Positions 6,792-14,205 of a DNA stretch of 28,034 bases are shown here, one piece after another; positions within the stretch are counted from its first letter, which is position 1, and every line of letters begins with the position of its first letter. The stretch is from positions 1 to 28,034 of IMG/VR virus record IMGVR_UViG_3300044612_000288. The stretch is one strand, 5' to 3'. The translations under genes were made by a program, and so were the position numbers. A model generated the notes under the pieces. That model was not told the origin of the DNA, searched no databases, and was given only the letters and a program-made list of their open reading frames with translations. Source of the DNA: a virus.

Positions 6792-7441
6792 ACTTTACTT
6801 GGTCATTCTCCTCTCTTAAAGACTACGTTAACTGCCCAAGGCAGTACCAAGAAATTAAGGTACTCAAACGGTATTTTAAGTACCCTACTGAGCAGATGCG
6901 CTACGGCACAGAAGTACACAAAGCGTGTGAAGATTATGTAGCTGAGGGTAAGCCCCTAGCTGAGAACTACAAGCGCTTCCAGCCCGTGCTGGACTCTTTG
7001 GTTGAGATTCCTGGGACTAAATACCCCGAACACCGCATGGCGCTGGACTACGACAAAGAACCGTGCCAGTTTGGGAAAGGCTACTGGGTGCGTGGGATAG
7101 TAGATTTATTAATCATAGACGGGGACCATGCGTTCATTGTTGACTACAAGACTGGCTCAAACCGCTACCCTGACCCCAAACAGTTAAAGCTAATGGCGCT
7201 GATGACCTTTGCCCACTTCCCTGAAGTAATGGTAATTAAGGCTGGATTGTTGTTTGTGATGCATGAGAGTTTTATGGAAGAGCAGTACACACGGGATCAG
7301 ATAGATACGTTATGGAAAGCCTTTGAAGGAGACCTTGCTAGGCTTCAGCTTTCGTACGAAAATGATGTATGGCAAGCTAACCCCACCCCCCTTTGCGGAT
7401 GGTGTCCCGTTAGAAGTTGCGAGTTCCACAAGGAGAGATAA
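6788..7441 (+). CDS. PD-(D/E)XK nuclease, Cas4/AddB-like with probable Fe-S cluster
   Basis: 217 residues, RecB-type nuclease fold. SFSSLKDYVNCPRQY at the N-terminus is the usual opening. H44 lies in GTEVHKA, D106 in RGIVDLLII, and D119-x-K121 in VDYKTG; all catalytic positions are present. C16 together with C203, C206 and C211 (CGWCPVRSCEF) matches the one-plus-three cysteine layout that holds a 4Fe-4S cluster in Cas4 and AddB. Expected activity is ssDNA exonuclease or recombination-end processing. The neighbouring HNH-like and SNF2 genes support a DNA-processing set. Confidence 0.88.
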   Translation: MNFTWSFSSLKDYVNCPRQYQEIKVLKRYFKYPTEQMRYGTEVHKACEDYVAEGKPLAENYKRFQPVLDSLVEIPGTKYPEHRMALDYDKEPCQFGKGYWVRGIVDLLIIDGDHAFIVDYKTGSNRYPDPKQLKLMALMTFAHFPEVMVIKAGLLFVMHESFMEEQYTRDQIDTLWKAFEGDLARLQLSYENDVWQANPTPLCGWCPVRSCEFHKER

Positions 7442-7755
7442 TGCCCTACGTTAATAAGCCCCGCCCCTATGCAAAAGAGTATCAACAGGAAAAGTCCCGT
7501 GGTGAACATGAGCGCCGTATGGAGCGTCAACGTGCTCGCCGTGCAGTAGATAAGAAACTTCCTGATGGTAATGGCAACGGTAAAGCAGACGCACGGGAGG
7601 GCAAAGACGTAGCTCACCGCAAAGCGCTGGATAAAGGGGGTAGTAATGGTCATGGCACCTACATTACCACTGCCGCCAAGAACCGTAGCTTTAAGCGTGA
7701 TTCAAAAGGTAACTTAGTATCAGAGACAAGTAAGAAGGAAAGAAAGAAAAAGTAG
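7441..7755 (+). CDS. Small HNH-like protein
   Basis: 104 residues, very basic. The start at 7441 follows AAGGAGAG and overlaps the nuclease stop. The N-terminal half is a charged helix (EHERRMERQRARRAVDKK). The second half reads VAHRKALDKGGSN, then AAKNRSFKRDSKGN. The H59, GG-S-N and N81 positions recall the DH(K)..L..GG..N...N core of phage HNH-like proteins that lack zinc cysteines. The usual D before H is replaced by A and the central region is altered, so activity is uncertain. Alternative: a basic DNA-binding or structural protein. Confidence 0.6.
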   Translation: MPYVNKPRPYAKEYQQEKSRGEHERRMERQRARRAVDKKLPDGNGNGKADAREGKDVAHRKALDKGGSNGHGTYITTAAKNRSFKRDSKGNLVSETSKKERKKK

Positions 7756-7831
7756 TGTCTGCTGTAAGGCATGAGTGGGCAGTGGAGGTTGATTCGTTAC
7801 TCCGTAACCATGTCTGTTGAGCGACGTTTGT

Positions 7832-7884
7832 GAAGGCTGGGTTTTTCCCTTTCTAGAAACAGGGTTTGTTATCCCAGCTACTTC
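7832..7884 (+). ncRNA. Putative structured RNA element
   Basis: GAAG 7832-7835 pairs with CTTC 7881-7884, and GCTGGG 7836-7841 with CCCAGC 7873-7878, giving a 10-bp outer stem with a TA bulge. Inside, CCCTTT (7847-7852) pairs with AAA-C-AGGG (7857-7864) around a CTAG loop. Alternative small hairpins (GGG 7839/CCC 7847; GGG 7862/CCC 7873) could compete, as in a switch. Known class: none recognised. Confidence 0.4.
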
Positions 7885-7910
7885 TCCTTGGCGTGGCAGG
7901 CTCGACCGAC

Positions 7911-7929
7911 TAACCCCCGTAAGGGGTTA
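7911..7929 (+). promoter_or_regulatory. Hairpin upstream of the helicase ribosome site
   Basis: TAACCCC (7911-7917), loop CGTAA, GGGGTTA (7923-7929): a 7-bp perfect stem with no T-run, ending 16 bases before the AAGGA ribosome site of the next gene (7946-7950). It could protect the mRNA 5' end or modulate translation. Confidence 0.45.
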
Positions 7930-7955
7930 CGTTAATAATTCAGTAAAGGACAGTT

Positions 7956-9527
7956 GTGGAACTAATAGAACAAGAAGCATTACGCCTCACAGTACGCTCA
8001 GATTTTGTACCCTACATAACAAACTACCTTGAGAAAAGCGAGGTGCTAGACGATAACGGCGAGACCGCTGACATCGTGGTTTACTGGGGCATCAAAGAGA
8101 TGCAACACATAGCCCGCTTCTACAGTGAGCTAAAACTTCCTTCACCGATACTAAAAGAGTATGACTGGCCCGGGCTGTTCACACCATTCCTGCATCAAAA
8201 GACTACCGCCGCATTCCTGTCCTTAAGGGATCGGGCATTCTGTTTTAACGAGGCTGGTACAGGCAAGACCTCATCCGTAATTTGGGCGGCTGACTACCTA
8301 ATGAAGCAGGGCTTAATTAAGCGTGTGCTGGTTATCTGCCCCCTATCCATTATGTACTCGGCATGGCAGGCTGACATCTTCAAGACCGCTATGCACCGCA
8401 CCGTTGCCGTAGCCTACGGCGATGCAAACAAACGCAAGAAAGTCCTTAGTGGGGCGTACGAATTTGTCATCATTAACTACGATGGTGTATCCATTGTTAG
8501 CGACGATATATGTAAACTAGGGTTTGACCTAATTGTAGTTGATGAAGCTAACGCTTATAAAACAGCTACTACCAAACGCTGGAAAACCTTAGCAAAAATA
8601 ATGACCCCTTCTACTAAACTTTGGATGCTAACAGGCACCCCTGCTTCTCAGTCACCGCTTGACGCTTTTGGTCTAGCTAGGCTGGTGGCGCCGGGGAATG
8701 TGCCTAAGTACTTCACTGCGTGGCGGGATAGGGTTATGCACCAAATAACCCGTTTTAAATGGGCTCCAAAACCCCAAGCTAAGAAGGAAGTATTTAACGC
8801 TCTCCAACCCGCTATCCGTTTTACCAAGGCAGAGTGCTTAGACCTACCCGAAGTAACCTACCAAACCCGTGAGATAGAGCTTACTCCGCAGGTTAAACGG
8901 TACTACAGAGGCATCAAAGATCAAATGCTTGTACAGGCTGCTGGCGAACAAATCAGCGCCGTAAACGCCGCTGCAAAGCTTACTAAGCTCTTACAGATTT
9001 CGGGAGGGGCTGTTTATTCAGACACCCATGAAGTGGTGGAGTTTGATGTATCACCACGTCTAAATGCCCTCATGGAGGTACTAGATGAGACCGAGCATAA
9101 GGTTATTATTTTTGTACCATTTAGGCACACCATTGAGTTGGTAGCTAAACATTTAAATGAACAAGGAGTCACTAATGAAATAATTAACGGAGAGGTAGCC
9201 GCCAAAGAACGGTCAAACATTATCAATCGTTTTCAAACAAACGAATTTCCACGAGTTTTAATTATTCAACCTCAGTCTGCATCGCATGGTGTGACTCTAA
9301 CCGCAGCCGATACAGTAGTTTTCTGGTCGCCGGTTATGAGCGTAGAAACATATTTGCAATGCGTAGCTCGTATTGACCGTGTCGGTCAGGTTAACAAGAT
9401 GACAGTAGTTCATCTGCAAGGCTCTGAAATAGAAAGAAAAATGTATCAAATGTTGCAGAGCAAGATAGATAGCCACGAGAAGCTGGTTGATTTATACAAG
9501 GAAGAGTTAGGAATAAAAGATGAATAA
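7956..9527 (+). CDS. SNF2-type (superfamily 2) DNA helicase/translocase
   Basis: 523 residues from GTG 7956 (AAGGA five bases upstream). Motif I is NEAGTGKTSS with K104. Motif II is VVDEAN (D196, E197) and motif III LTGTPAS (T226). The second RecA lobe has IIFVPFRHTIELV, then ASHGVTLTAADTVVFW and motif VI ARIDRVGQ with R472 and R475. The DEAN box and the R-x-x-R..GQ ending are typical of SNF2-like phage helicases. These translocate on duplex DNA using ATP and take part in replication, recombination or unwinding. Overlaps the next gene by eight bases. Confidence 0.93.
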   Translation: MELIEQEALRLTVRSDFVPYITNYLEKSEVLDDNGETADIVVYWGIKEMQHIARFYSELKLPSPILKEYDWPGLFTPFLHQKTTAAFLSLRDRAFCFNEAGTGKTSSVIWAADYLMKQGLIKRVLVICPLSIMYSAWQADIFKTAMHRTVAVAYGDANKRKKVLSGAYEFVIINYDGVSIVSDDICKLGFDLIVVDEANAYKTATTKRWKTLAKIMTPSTKLWMLTGTPASQSPLDAFGLARLVAPGNVPKYFTAWRDRVMHQITRFKWAPKPQAKKEVFNALQPAIRFTKAECLDLPEVTYQTREIELTPQVKRYYRGIKDQMLVQAAGEQISAVNAAAKLTKLLQISGGAVYSDTHEVVEFDVSPRLNALMEVLDETEHKVIIFVPFRHTIELVAKHLNEQGVTNEIINGEVAAKERSNIINRFQTNEFPRVLIIQPQSASHGVTLTAADTVVFWSPVMSVETYLQCVARIDRVGQVNKMTVVHLQGSEIERKMYQMLQSKIDSHEKLVDLYKEELGIKDE

Positions 9528-9918
9528 TTTAGAAGAATTAGTAAAAGCGTACTTGACAATAAGAATAGAACGTGAAAAAATTCTTGGTGAGTATGAAGAA
9601 CAAGACAAGAAATTAAAGGAAGACATGGCCCTCATCGAACAGTCAATGCTTACCTTATGTAATGATACTAATGCAGATAGCATTAAGACTCAACACGGTA
9701 CTGTTATTCGCAAACTCAATGAGCGTTTTTATTGCAATGACTGGGATAACTTTAGACAGTTCGTCCTAGACCACGAAGCCGTTGAACTGCTGGAGCGTCG
9801 TATCCATCAGGGCAACTTTAAAGAATTTATGTCCGAGCATCAGCAAGATGGTTTGCCGCCCGGTGTAAATGTAATGCGGGAATTCGGCATAGTAGTCCGC
9901 AAACCCGCCTCTAGTTAA
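9520..9918 (+). CDS. Conserved phage protein, unknown function
   Basis: 132 residues. The N-terminal ~50 form a charged helix or coiled coil (EELVKAYLTIRIEREKIL, then YEEQDKKLKEDMALIEQ). A compact domain follows (DSIKTQHGTVIRKLNERFY, DWDNFRQFVLDHEAVELLE). It ends with LPPGVNVMREFGIVVRKP. I recognise this layout from conserved hypothetical proteins next to phage replication genes, but no function is known to me. The first codons overlap the helicase, so coexpression is certain; partnership with the helicase or ssDNA-binding protein is inferred. Confidence 0.72.
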   Translation: MNNLEELVKAYLTIRIEREKILGEYEEQDKKLKEDMALIEQSMLTLCNDTNADSIKTQHGTVIRKLNERFYCNDWDNFRQFVLDHEAVELLERRIHQGNFKEFMSEHQQDGLPPGVNVMREFGIVVRKPASS

Positions 9919-9938
9919 ATTTAGTTAAAGGAGTAGTC

Positions 9939-10790
9939 ATGAGTACAGAATTAACCACAGTAAATCTAAGCGCCCTAGCAACAACGGGTGGTCTTGACGA
10001 AGATACCTTAGCCGTAGCGGGTGGCAATCGCCAAGGAAACAAGCGCATCTCCATCAAAGGCGGTGTGTTCCGTAAGTATGCTGGTGGCAAAGAAATCGGT
10101 GCTATTGAAGACCGTCACATGAATGTGATCATTGTTAAAATGGCACATAAAGCCTCACGTATGTTTTATGATAAAGGCTACAAGGAAGGGGAAAAAGTAT
10201 CCCCAGCTTGCTGGTCTAGTGATTCAGATAAACCCGATGAGGGAGTTAAAACTCCAGTTGCATCCAGTTGTACAACTTGTCCAAATAGCGCAAAGGGTTC
10301 AGGAGAGAACGGTTTAGGAACCAAGTGCAAGCTGTCATGGCGCACCGCAGTCGTGTTACCACAAGACCCAGCAGGTGATGTTATGCAGTTAGTTCTCCCC
10401 GCTACCTCAGCGTTTGGTAAAGAAGACAATGGTCGTTGGCCTTTCCGTCCGTACATCCAGCACTTGGCGTCACACAATGTGTCCGCCGGCCGCGTGATTA
10501 CTAAGATGGCTTTCGATACAAAATCTCCTACGCCAAAAGTATTGTTCTCTCCGGTAGGTGCGGTGCCTGACGATCAGCTAGAAGCAATTGCTCGCCAAGC
10601 AAAGAGTGCCGCCGCCGAAGCTGCTATTAAACTCAATGTTTTCCAAACGGACAGCAGTGGGGAAGAGGCAGTTGAGGTAGCACAACCTGATGTACCCGAG
10701 CCAGTTAAGCGTGATTCAGGCGCTCCCGCTGGTGAGAAAGCTAAGGATGTGTCGGATGTAGTTAAAAAATGGTCTAAGAAGACTGCTTAA
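9939..10790 (+). CDS. Four-cysteine phage replication-associated protein, possible ssDNA-binding
   Basis: 283 residues with AAAGGAG six bases upstream. After a flexible N-terminus, a beta-rich region (RISIKGGVFRKYAGGKEI, HMNVIIVKMAHKASRMFY) leads to four cysteines: C91, then C111-TT-C114 and C130 (CTTCPNSAKGSG...TKCK). This layout could bind zinc. The core (LSWRTAVVLPQDP, VMQLVLPATSAFG) looks OB-like. The C-terminus is acidic/proline-rich and disordered, then ends in a basic segment (VVKKWSKKTA), unlike the acidic tip of classic SSBs. Position between helicase and primase supports a ssDNA-binding or annealing role, which is inference. Confidence 0.55.
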   Translation: MSTELTTVNLSALATTGGLDEDTLAVAGGNRQGNKRISIKGGVFRKYAGGKEIGAIEDRHMNVIIVKMAHKASRMFYDKGYKEGEKVSPACWSSDSDKPDEGVKTPVASSCTTCPNSAKGSGENGLGTKCKLSWRTAVVLPQDPAGDVMQLVLPATSAFGKEDNGRWPFRPYIQHLASHNVSAGRVITKMAFDTKSPTPKVLFSPVGAVPDDQLEAIARQAKSAAAEAAIKLNVFQTDSSGEEAVEVAQPDVPEPVKRDSGAPAGEKAKDVSDVVKKWSKKTA

Positions 10791-10800
10791 GGAGTAAGGA

Positions 10801-11112
10801 ATGCCACGGACGTATAGCCAAGAATTTGTCGATCAAGTAAAAAAGCAAGACCCAAATGAACCGGGGATTGCTTTAGCGCAAGCATGTGTAAACGCTAATC
10901 TTCCAGCAAAGTATGTAGCGGTTGCGCTAAAAGTTACAAGAATGACACTTTACAGCTGGTTCCGTGGCAAGCCTCTTAGACATAAGAATAAGCAGTTAGC
11001 AGAAGTATTTACTGATCTAGTTGAAAGTGATACAGCCAAAGGGATGTTGCCTGCAAAGAACACCCAAGAAGCCAAGGCTTATATAGAGGAGATGATTGGT
11101 CAAAAGATTTAA
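10801..11112 (+). CDS. Small HTH DNA-binding protein
   Basis: 103 residues with GGAGTAAGGA in front of the ATG. Residues ~38-60 (KYVAVALKVTRMTLYSWFRG) fit a helix-turn-helix: a scaffold helix, turn, and recognition helix ending in the YSWFRGK typical of transposase/regulator-like HTHs. PLRHKNKQLAEVF is a further helix. The rest is small and helical. A transcription regulator of the phage programme, or a DNA-site recognition subunit, is plausible. It is the last gene before the terminator at 11143-11164. Confidence 0.65.
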   Translation: MPRTYSQEFVDQVKKQDPNEPGIALAQACVNANLPAKYVAVALKVTRMTLYSWFRGKPLRHKNKQLAEVFTDLVESDTAKGMLPAKNTQEAKAYIEEMIGQKI

Positions 11113-11142
11113 ACGGCGGGGGAAACCCCTATTAATTAACCA

Positions 11143-11164
11143 AGGCGGAGCAATCCGCCTTTTT
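11143..11164 (+). terminator. Rho-independent terminator
   Basis: Perfect 7-bp stem AGGCGGA (11143-11149), GCAA loop, TCCGCCT (11154-11160), running into TTTT to 11164. GCAA is a stable tetraloop. A weaker GGGG-AAA-CCCC hairpin sits just before it (11119-11129). It ends only 13 bases before the primase start. Confidence 0.85.
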
Positions 11165-11177
11165 AGACTCTGCGCAT

Positions 11178-14021
11178 ATGTTAAAACAATTTTACGAGAA
11201 AGCATTACCAAAGCAGGGTGTTTATTGCGTTAGCGGAATAGAACAAGAATCTAAAAAAATAACAAACCGTTTTGCTGAAACACTTGAAGATGTATTTAAA
11301 CAGATTGAGAAGATTAAGAAGCAAGGATTAAACACTTATGTAGCATTAGGTTCATTTGACGGATTTAGTAGGAAGGCAGATAACGGACTGTTCTATCGGT
11401 CGTTCTTTATTGATTTAGATTGCGGTGAAGACAAAGCCGCCGAAGGTAAGGGCTATGCTAATAAAGACGATGCCTTAGTAGCCTTAGATAAATTCCTTAA
11501 GGAGTCTGAGCTACCACCCCCCGTAGTCCTAGATTCAGGCACGGGCATCCATGCGTATTGGTTGTTAGAGGAAGACGTTCCTGTCGCTGAATACACTCCT
11601 TATGCAGAAAAATTTAAGTCTTATGTATTAGCAAGAATTAAAGCTGATGCGGCAGTAATGGCAGATGTGGCACGGATCATGCGTTGCCCTGAGACTTTGA
11701 ACTATAAGACTGACCCACCGTCAGAGAGTAAGTTTCTTAGTGATGAGATGCCTACTTATAGCTTTGATGCGTTCAAAGAGTTCCTTGGTGAGGCTGAACT
11801 AGCGCCTGACGATGTGCTGGCGCATGTCAAAAAAGGTCTAGACGAAGAGACCCGCAAGGCACTAAACATGGACAACTTCAAGTACGTCTTTGCGGAAATT
11901 GCCGAGAAGAGCCTTACTGGTACAGGGTGTAATCAGATACGTTACATGCTAGAAGAGCCTAATTCTGTGTCACGGAATCTATGGGCTGGAGGCTTAACGA
12001 TAGCTGTACATTGCGAAGATGGGGCGACAGCCATCCATCAGATGTCCGAAGATTACGACGAATATAACCATGATGAAACAGAAAAAACTGCCCATTCTTT
12101 TAATGCTCCAAGAACCTGTGATTGGTTTTACAAAGAAGATCCAAGCAGGTGCGAAGGATGCCCTCACAGAGGAAAAATCAAAACTCCCATCGTCCTTGGA
12201 AAAGAGTTCCAAATTGCCGCCTCGCCAAGTAAAGAGGACGCAGTTTGGCAGGCACCGATTGCCGAAGAAGTTCCTACTTTCCCAGACTTCTTAAGACCGT
12301 TTGCACGGGGTATGCATGGCGGTATTTACTTTATGCCCCCACCCAAGGTGGATAAGAAAGGGGTAGTACACAACCAATTACCAATACAGATTCTTCCGTA
12401 TGACCTGTACCCCGTCCAGCGTTTGTATAGCAAGATAGATGGTGAGTGTTTGACGATGCGCTTGGTGCTACCTAATGACGGTAAGCGGGAGTTCCTGCTG
12501 CCAATGAAACATGCCTATGCGCAAGAAGAGTTTAAAAAGATCATGATTAGTAATGGTGTTATACCGCAAACTGATCACGTACCACACCTAATGAACTATG
12601 TAATTAAATGGGAACAATACATGATTAGCTTTCAAAAAGCCGAGATGATGCGTATGCAGATGGGCTGGACTGAGCCTAAGTTTGACGGAGAATGGGACAA
12701 GCGTTCTTTTGTAATCGGCAACAGCGAGATTACAGCTAGCGGCGAGATTGTTAAATCAGCTGCCTCTCCTATGGTACGGATGATTGCACGTCATTTAAAG
12801 CCTGTAGGTTCGTTTGATAAATGGAAAGCCGCTGCTCAAGAGTTAAACAGGAACGAATTAGAAGTTCATGCGTTTGGAATGCTCTGTGGATTTGGCTCTC
12901 CTTTGATGGAATACATGTCTACTTCAGGCGTCGTACTATGCCTTACTGGAGGTTCAGGTAACGCTAAGACAGGTGCCATGTATGCAGGACTCAGTATTTT
13001 TGGCAACCCAAAAGAGCTAAGCGTCTTTGATGCAACTGACAACGGCATGACAGGGCGTTACCTAGGATTACATAGCCTGATGCTAGGCATTGACGAGATC
13101 AGTAACAAAGATGGTAAGGTGCTATCTCAGTTAATCCATAAAATATCCCACGGTAAAGCCAAGATCAGGATGCAGGCATCTGTTAACGCCGAGCGTGAAT
13201 ACGAGCAATCTGCGGCGCTTATTGCACTCTTTACTAGCAACCACTCAATCTACGGCAAGCTGGAGGCGGAGAAAGCTAATCCTGACGGTGAGGCAGCTCG
13301 TGTAGTTGAGTTCATGGTTAAGAAACCTAACATCCTACAAGGCGACATGGGTGGTACTTTGGGACGGCAGATATTTGATACGTTCCGTACCAATTTTGGG
13401 CATGCTGGTTTCCCCTATATCCAAGAAGCGTTAAGGCTTGGCGATAACTACATAGAGGACAGGATTGGTTTTTGGCGGGAGAAGTTTGTTAGAGACTTTG
13501 GCAACGACAATACCTATCGCTTCTATGAGAACTTACTAACTGGGGCAATGACTGGGGGCGATATAGCAACGTCCGCTAATTTAATAACGCTAGGGCTAGA
13601 TCGTATTTATGACGATACTGTTAATCGTATGATTAATGTCCGTGAGAACATCATTAAGGTTAATAAGATTGACTACGAGTCCATACTTGGTGACTTTATG
13701 AATATGCACCTGCCTAATACGTTGGTTATTAAAGAGGGCAAGATGACATATGAACCTAGGGGCCAGCTCGTAGCACGTTGTGTCTCTGAGGAAAGTCTTT
13801 ATCAAGTGTCCAAGACTAAGCTTAAAGAGTATCTACAACAGAAGCACATCAACGTACCTGAGTTTGAGGACTATATGAAGCAGAAGCACATTTTAATTGA
13901 CACCAAGAAGGTAAGATTAAGTTCTGGATGGAAGAGTACAGGCAACGCTGAAAACGTCTGGGCTTACAACTTTAAATCAAGTCTACCTGACATACCATAT
14001 GGAACCGACGAAGATAATTGA
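11178..14021 (+). CDS. Bifunctional primase-helicase (AEP-like primase, P-loop helicase)
   Basis: 947 residues. The N-terminus resembles an archaeo-eukaryotic primase: D79-L-D81 in FFIDLDCG, H125 in SGTGIHAYWLL, and VARIMRCPETLNYK. A cysteine pair C325/C328 (RCEGCPHRG) suggests a zinc site at the domain junction. The C-terminal half has a DUF927-like ATPase: Walker A GGSGNAKT with K597, Walker B GIDEIS with D639-E640, then ALIALFTSNHS as sensor. It would unwind DNA and lay primers for the family A polymerase. The start (MLKQFYEKALPKQGVYCV) suits the family, but there is no Shine-Dalgarno site upstream. Confidence 0.85.
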   Translation: MLKQFYEKALPKQGVYCVSGIEQESKKITNRFAETLEDVFKQIEKIKKQGLNTYVALGSFDGFSRKADNGLFYRSFFIDLDCGEDKAAEGKGYANKDDALVALDKFLKESELPPPVVLDSGTGIHAYWLLEEDVPVAEYTPYAEKFKSYVLARIKADAAVMADVARIMRCPETLNYKTDPPSESKFLSDEMPTYSFDAFKEFLGEAELAPDDVLAHVKKGLDEETRKALNMDNFKYVFAEIAEKSLTGTGCNQIRYMLEEPNSVSRNLWAGGLTIAVHCEDGATAIHQMSEDYDEYNHDETEKTAHSFNAPRTCDWFYKEDPSRCEGCPHRGKIKTPIVLGKEFQIAASPSKEDAVWQAPIAEEVPTFPDFLRPFARGMHGGIYFMPPPKVDKKGVVHNQLPIQILPYDLYPVQRLYSKIDGECLTMRLVLPNDGKREFLLPMKHAYAQEEFKKIMISNGVIPQTDHVPHLMNYVIKWEQYMISFQKAEMMRMQMGWTEPKFDGEWDKRSFVIGNSEITASGEIVKSAASPMVRMIARHLKPVGSFDKWKAAAQELNRNELEVHAFGMLCGFGSPLMEYMSTSGVVLCLTGGSGNAKTGAMYAGLSIFGNPKELSVFDATDNGMTGRYLGLHSLMLGIDEISNKDGKVLSQLIHKISHGKAKIRMQASVNAEREYEQSAALIALFTSNHSIYGKLEAEKANPDGEAARVVEFMVKKPNILQGDMGGTLGRQIFDTFRTNFGHAGFPYIQEALRLGDNYIEDRIGFWREKFVRDFGNDNTYRFYENLLTGAMTGGDIATSANLITLGLDRIYDDTVNRMINVRENIIKVNKIDYESILGDFMNMHLPNTLVIKEGKMTYEPRGQLVARCVSEESLYQVSKTKLKEYLQQKHINVPEFEDYMKQKHILIDTKKVRLSSGWKSTGNAENVWAYNFKSSLPDIPYGTDEDN

Positions 14022-14205
14022 GCCTGAGTGGCTTCTGCCATTTGAAAACATGGATGTAGGGGATAGTTTCTTTATCCCCACCATGCGCCCACCTGAGTTA
14101 ATTTATTCGATTGACTGCGGCGCTAAGCGTGTTGGCATCCGTGTAAAGTCCTACGTTACAACTAAAGAAGGGTACATTGGCGTACGCTGCTGGCGTACAG
14201 GTTAG
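13999..14205 (+). CDS. Small conserved phage protein
   Basis: 68 residues starting inside the primase-helicase gene (13999). The core FENMDVGDSFFIPTMRPPEL and the later GIRVKSYVTTKEGYIGVRCW match a pattern I have seen repeatedly in small phage proteins (MxVGDSFFIPT). No function is known to me; a compact beta-rich fold is inferred. It is the last plus-strand gene, and its TAG (14203-14205) overlaps the TAA of the converging giant gene. Confidence 0.65.
   Translation: MEPTKIIEPEWLLPFENMDVGDSFFIPTMRPPELIYSIDCGAKRVGIRVKSYVTTKEGYIGVRCWRTG
14182..14198. repeat. Inverted repeat at the convergent junction
   Basis: GTACGC (14182-14187) and GCGTAC (14193-14198) form a 6-bp stem with loop TGCTG. TGGCGTAC is also a direct repeat at 14178-14185 and 14191-14198. 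It lies inside the last plus gene just before the shared stop region. There is no T-run, so it is a weak terminator candidate at most. Confidence 0.45.

Larger units (their letters stand above)
7756..7955 (+). other. 200-base non-coding gap with several hairpins
   Basis: There is no convincing ORF: a TTG-started frame from 7817 runs into the helicase gene in another frame and has no ribosome site. A 20-codon ATG frame at 7770-7832 exists but its AAGG is only one base away. Hairpins are seen at 7796-7808 (GTTAC/GTAAC), 7832-7884 and 7911-7929. It is the largest non-coding stretch of the window and forms the leader of the SNF2 helicase gene. No tRNA could be fitted. Confidence 0.6.

Noticed and set aside
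7756-7955. Possible tRNA
   Set aside because: No acceptor stem, T-arm (GGTTCRA) and anticodon arm could be assembled on either strand.
7817-8032. TTG-started open frame of 71 codons
   Set aside because: No ribosome site; it overlaps the helicase start in another frame and its composition is not protein-like.
14182-14198. Bidirectional terminator
   Set aside because: The stem is only 6 bp and neither side has a T-run, so it is listed just as an inverted repeat.
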